Below, one piece after another: positions 4,358 to 5,944 of a stretch of 5,944 nt of DNA. A program made the position numbers and the translations under genes. The number at the start of each line of letters is the position of its first letter. The stretch's first letter is position 1. The notes under the pieces were generated by a model that saw nothing but the letters and a program-made list of their open reading frames with translations, was not told where the DNA came from and did no database searches. Source of the stretch: CAZBWP01 sp964630265 (GTDB lineage Bacteria > Pseudomonadota > Alphaproteobacteria > Rhodospirillales > Defluviicoccaceae); the NCBI GenBank assembly GCA_964630265.1, contig CAZVRW010000109.1:1-5944 (forward strand), read 5' to 3'.

Positions 4358-5944
4358 TCAGGCCGCTGCGCTCGGCACGTAACCGAGACGCTGGTTCAGT
4401 TTGTGGATCAGGTCGACGGCGGCTTCCGCGATCACCGTGCCCGGCGGGAAGATGGCCTCGGCGCCCGCCTCGTAGAGCGCGTCGTAGTCCTGTGGCGGGA
4501 TCACCCCGCCGACGACGATGAGGATGTCGTCGCGGCCGAGCTTGGCGAGTTCGGCCTTCAGCAACGGCACCAGGGTCAGATGGCCGGCCGCCAGCGAACT
4601 GGCGCCGACGATGTGGACGTCGTTCTCCACCGCCTGGCGGGCGGCCTCTTCCGGCGTCTGAAACAGGGGGCCGATGTCCACGTCGAAGCCCAGATCGGCG
4701 AAGGCGCTGGCGATCACCTTCTGGCCGCGGTCGTGTCCGTCCTGGCCCATCTTGGCGATGAGGATGCGCGGCCGACGGCCGTCGTTGCGCTCGAACTCGT
4801 CGACCAGTTTCTGCACCTTGGAGACCATGTCCGATTTCTCCCCGACCTCGCTGCGGTAGACACCGGAAATCGCGCGGATCTCGGCCTTGTGACGACCCCA
4901 GACCTTCTCCAGGGCGTCGGAGATCTCGCCGACCGAGCACTTGGACCGGGCCGCGTCCACGGCCAGGGCGAGCAGGTTGCCTTCGCCCGTCTCGGCCGCC
5001 CGGGTCAGGGCGTTGAGCCGCTGCTCGACCTCGACCGGATCGCGGCTCTGGCGCAATTCCTCCAGCTGCGCCACCTGCTGCCGGCGCACCTCGGCGTTCT
5101 GCACCTTGAGGACTTCGATGTTCTCGCGCTCATCCAGCTGATACTTGTTGACGCCGACCACCGTCTGGCGGCCCGAGTCGATGCGCGCCTGGGTGCGGGC
5201 TGCCGCCTCCTCGATGCGCATCTTCGGAATGCCGGCCTCGATGGCCTTGGCCATGCCGCCGGCGCTCTCCACCTCCTGGATGTGCTCCCAGGCGCGTTCG
5301 GCCAGCTGCCGTGTCAACCGCTCGATGTAATAGCTGCCGCCCCACGGATCGATGACCTGGGTGGTATTGCTTTCCTGTTGCAGGAAGAGCTGGGTGTTGC
5401 GGGCGATGCGCGCAGAGAAGTCGGTGGGCAGCGCCAGCGCCTCGTCGAACGAATTGGTGTGCAGGGACTGAGTGTGGCCCTGGGTCGCCGCCATCGCCTC
5501 GATGCAGGTGCGGACGACGTTATTGTAGACGTCCTGTGCCGTCAGGCTCCAGCCCGAGGTCTGCGAATGGGTGCGCAGCGCCAACGACTTGCTCGTCTTC
5601 GGGTCGAACTGCTTGATGAGCTTCGCCCAGAGCATGCGGGCGGCGCGCATCTTCGCCACCTCCATGTAGAAGTTCATGCCGATCGCCCAGAAGAACGAGA
5701 GGCGCGGCGCAAACTGGTCGATGGTCAGCCCCGCCTTGAGCCCCGCCCGGGCGTATTCGACGCCGTCGGCCAGCGTGTAGGCCATCTCCAGGTCGGCGGT
5801 CGCCCCCGCTTCCTGCATGTGATAGCCGGAAATGGAGATCGAGTTGTACTTCGGCATGTTCTGCGCCGTGAACTCGAAGATGTCCGAAATGATCCGCATC
5901 GACGGCTGCGGCGGGTAGATGTAGGTGTTGCGGACCATGAATTC
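4358..5944 (-). CDS. scpA: Methylmalonyl-CoA mutase, N-terminal part outside the window
   Basis: Also named mutB or mcmA. The enzyme converts (R)-methylmalonyl-CoA to succinyl-CoA with adenosylcobalamin, the last step of propionyl-CoA assimilation and part of the ethylmalonyl-CoA pathway where present. The frame is open to the window edge, with 528 codons visible; family members run to about 710-730 residues, so roughly 190-200 N-terminal residues are missing. Counting from M at 5938, the TIM-barrel part shows TYIYPPQPSMR (5-15) and SISGYHMQEAGA (35-46), whose Tyr and His lie over the substrate in characterised mutases, plus HSQTSGWSLT (124-133). After a linker, the C-terminal cobalamin domain has DGHDRG (400-405) with axial-ligand H402, and VVGGVIPP (475-482). 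The barrel and cobalamin domains in one chain identify the catalytic subunit, and the YHMQEAGA context favours methylmalonyl-CoA over ethylmalonyl-CoA as substrate. It is followed by meaB after 19 bp. Confidence 0.96.
   Translation of the reverse strand, partial: EFMVRNTYIYPPQPSMRIISDIFEFTAQNMPKYNSISISGYHMQEAGATADLEMAYTLADGVEYARAGLKAGLTIDQFAPRLSFFWAIGMNFYMEVAKMRAARMLWAKLIKQFDPKTSKSLALRTHSQTSGWSLTAQDVYNNVVRTCIEAMAATQGHTQSLHTNSFDEALALPTDFSARIARNTQLFLQQESNTTQVIDPWGGSYYIERLTRQLAERAWEHIQEVESAGGMAKAIEAGIPKMRIEEAAARTQARIDSGRQTVVGVNKYQLDERENIEVLKVQNAEVRRQQVAQLEELRQSRDPVEVEQRLNALTRAAETGEGNLLALAVDAARSKCSVGEISDALEKVWGRHKAEIRAISGVYRSEVGEKSDMVSKVQKLVDEFERNDGRRPRILIAKMGQDGHDRGQKVIASAFADLGFDVDIGPLFQTPEEAARQAVENDVHIVGASSLAAGHLTLVPLLKAELAKLGRDDILIVVGGVIPPQDYDALYEAGAEAIFPPGTVIAEAAVDLIHKLNQRLGYVPSAAA

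Noticed and set aside
3142..4521. 459-codon open frame on the plus strand, opposite meaB
   Set aside because: It is antisense to meaB, begins in the 19-bp repeats (giving a KESQPAQ-like repeat), and shows no family features.
5939..5944. GAATTC at the very end of the window, a possible cloning-site artefact
   Set aside because: It encodes the Glu-Phe that precedes the MVRNTY segment in methylmalonyl-CoA mutases, so it fits the natural gene. It may only mark where the fragment was cut.

Overview
The window is GC-rich, gene-dense DNA. Every gene I accept lies on the minus strand, so it reads right to left. Gene content points to a proteobacterium, most likely an alphaproteobacterium of the Rhodospirillales type. 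The signs are a methylmalonyl-CoA mutase followed by meaB, a class I poly-hydroxyalkanoate (PHA) synthase with the short PHBC_N-type N-terminal segment, and a CTGC-N3-GCAG palindrome like the PhaR sites described in Rhodobacter and Paracoccus. The taxon is inferred; nothing in the sequence names a species.

Layout in transcription order. (1) 5944-4358: the C-terminal three quarters of methylmalonyl-CoA mutase (scpA/mutB/mcmA), whose N-terminus lies beyond the window. (2) 4338-3304: meaB, the G3E-family GTPase chaperone of the mutase, 19 bp downstream and surely in the same operon. (3) 3303-3033: a 271-bp intergenic region. It holds a possible terminator hairpin for meaB, three 19-bp tandem repeats, a 19-bp palindrome of PhaR-operator type, a sigma-54-like -24/-12 element, an extended -10 element and an 11-bp inverted repeat that covers a ribosome binding site. 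(4) 3032-2811: a small unrecognised protein of 73 residues. (5) 2762-945: a complete PHA synthase (phaC), 48 bp after the small gene and probably co-transcribed with it. (6) 944-423: a 522-bp intergenic region with a strong hairpin after phaC, a block of 22-bp and 10-bp direct repeats, five 14-bp tandem repeats, a perfect 12-bp palindrome and a likely extended -10 promoter. (7) 422-1: the start of a two-transmembrane-segment protein of unknown function, cut by the window edge.

The functional theme is acyl-CoA overflow and carbon storage. The mutase with MeaB carries propionyl-CoA carbon, as methylmalonyl-CoA, into succinyl-CoA. The PHA synthase polymerises hydroxyacyl-CoA into storage granules. 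The two units are adjacent and co-oriented, but the repeats and candidate promoters between them suggest separate control. The enzymes are well-known families. The less explained parts are the small protein ahead of phaC, its layered control region, and the repeat blocks.
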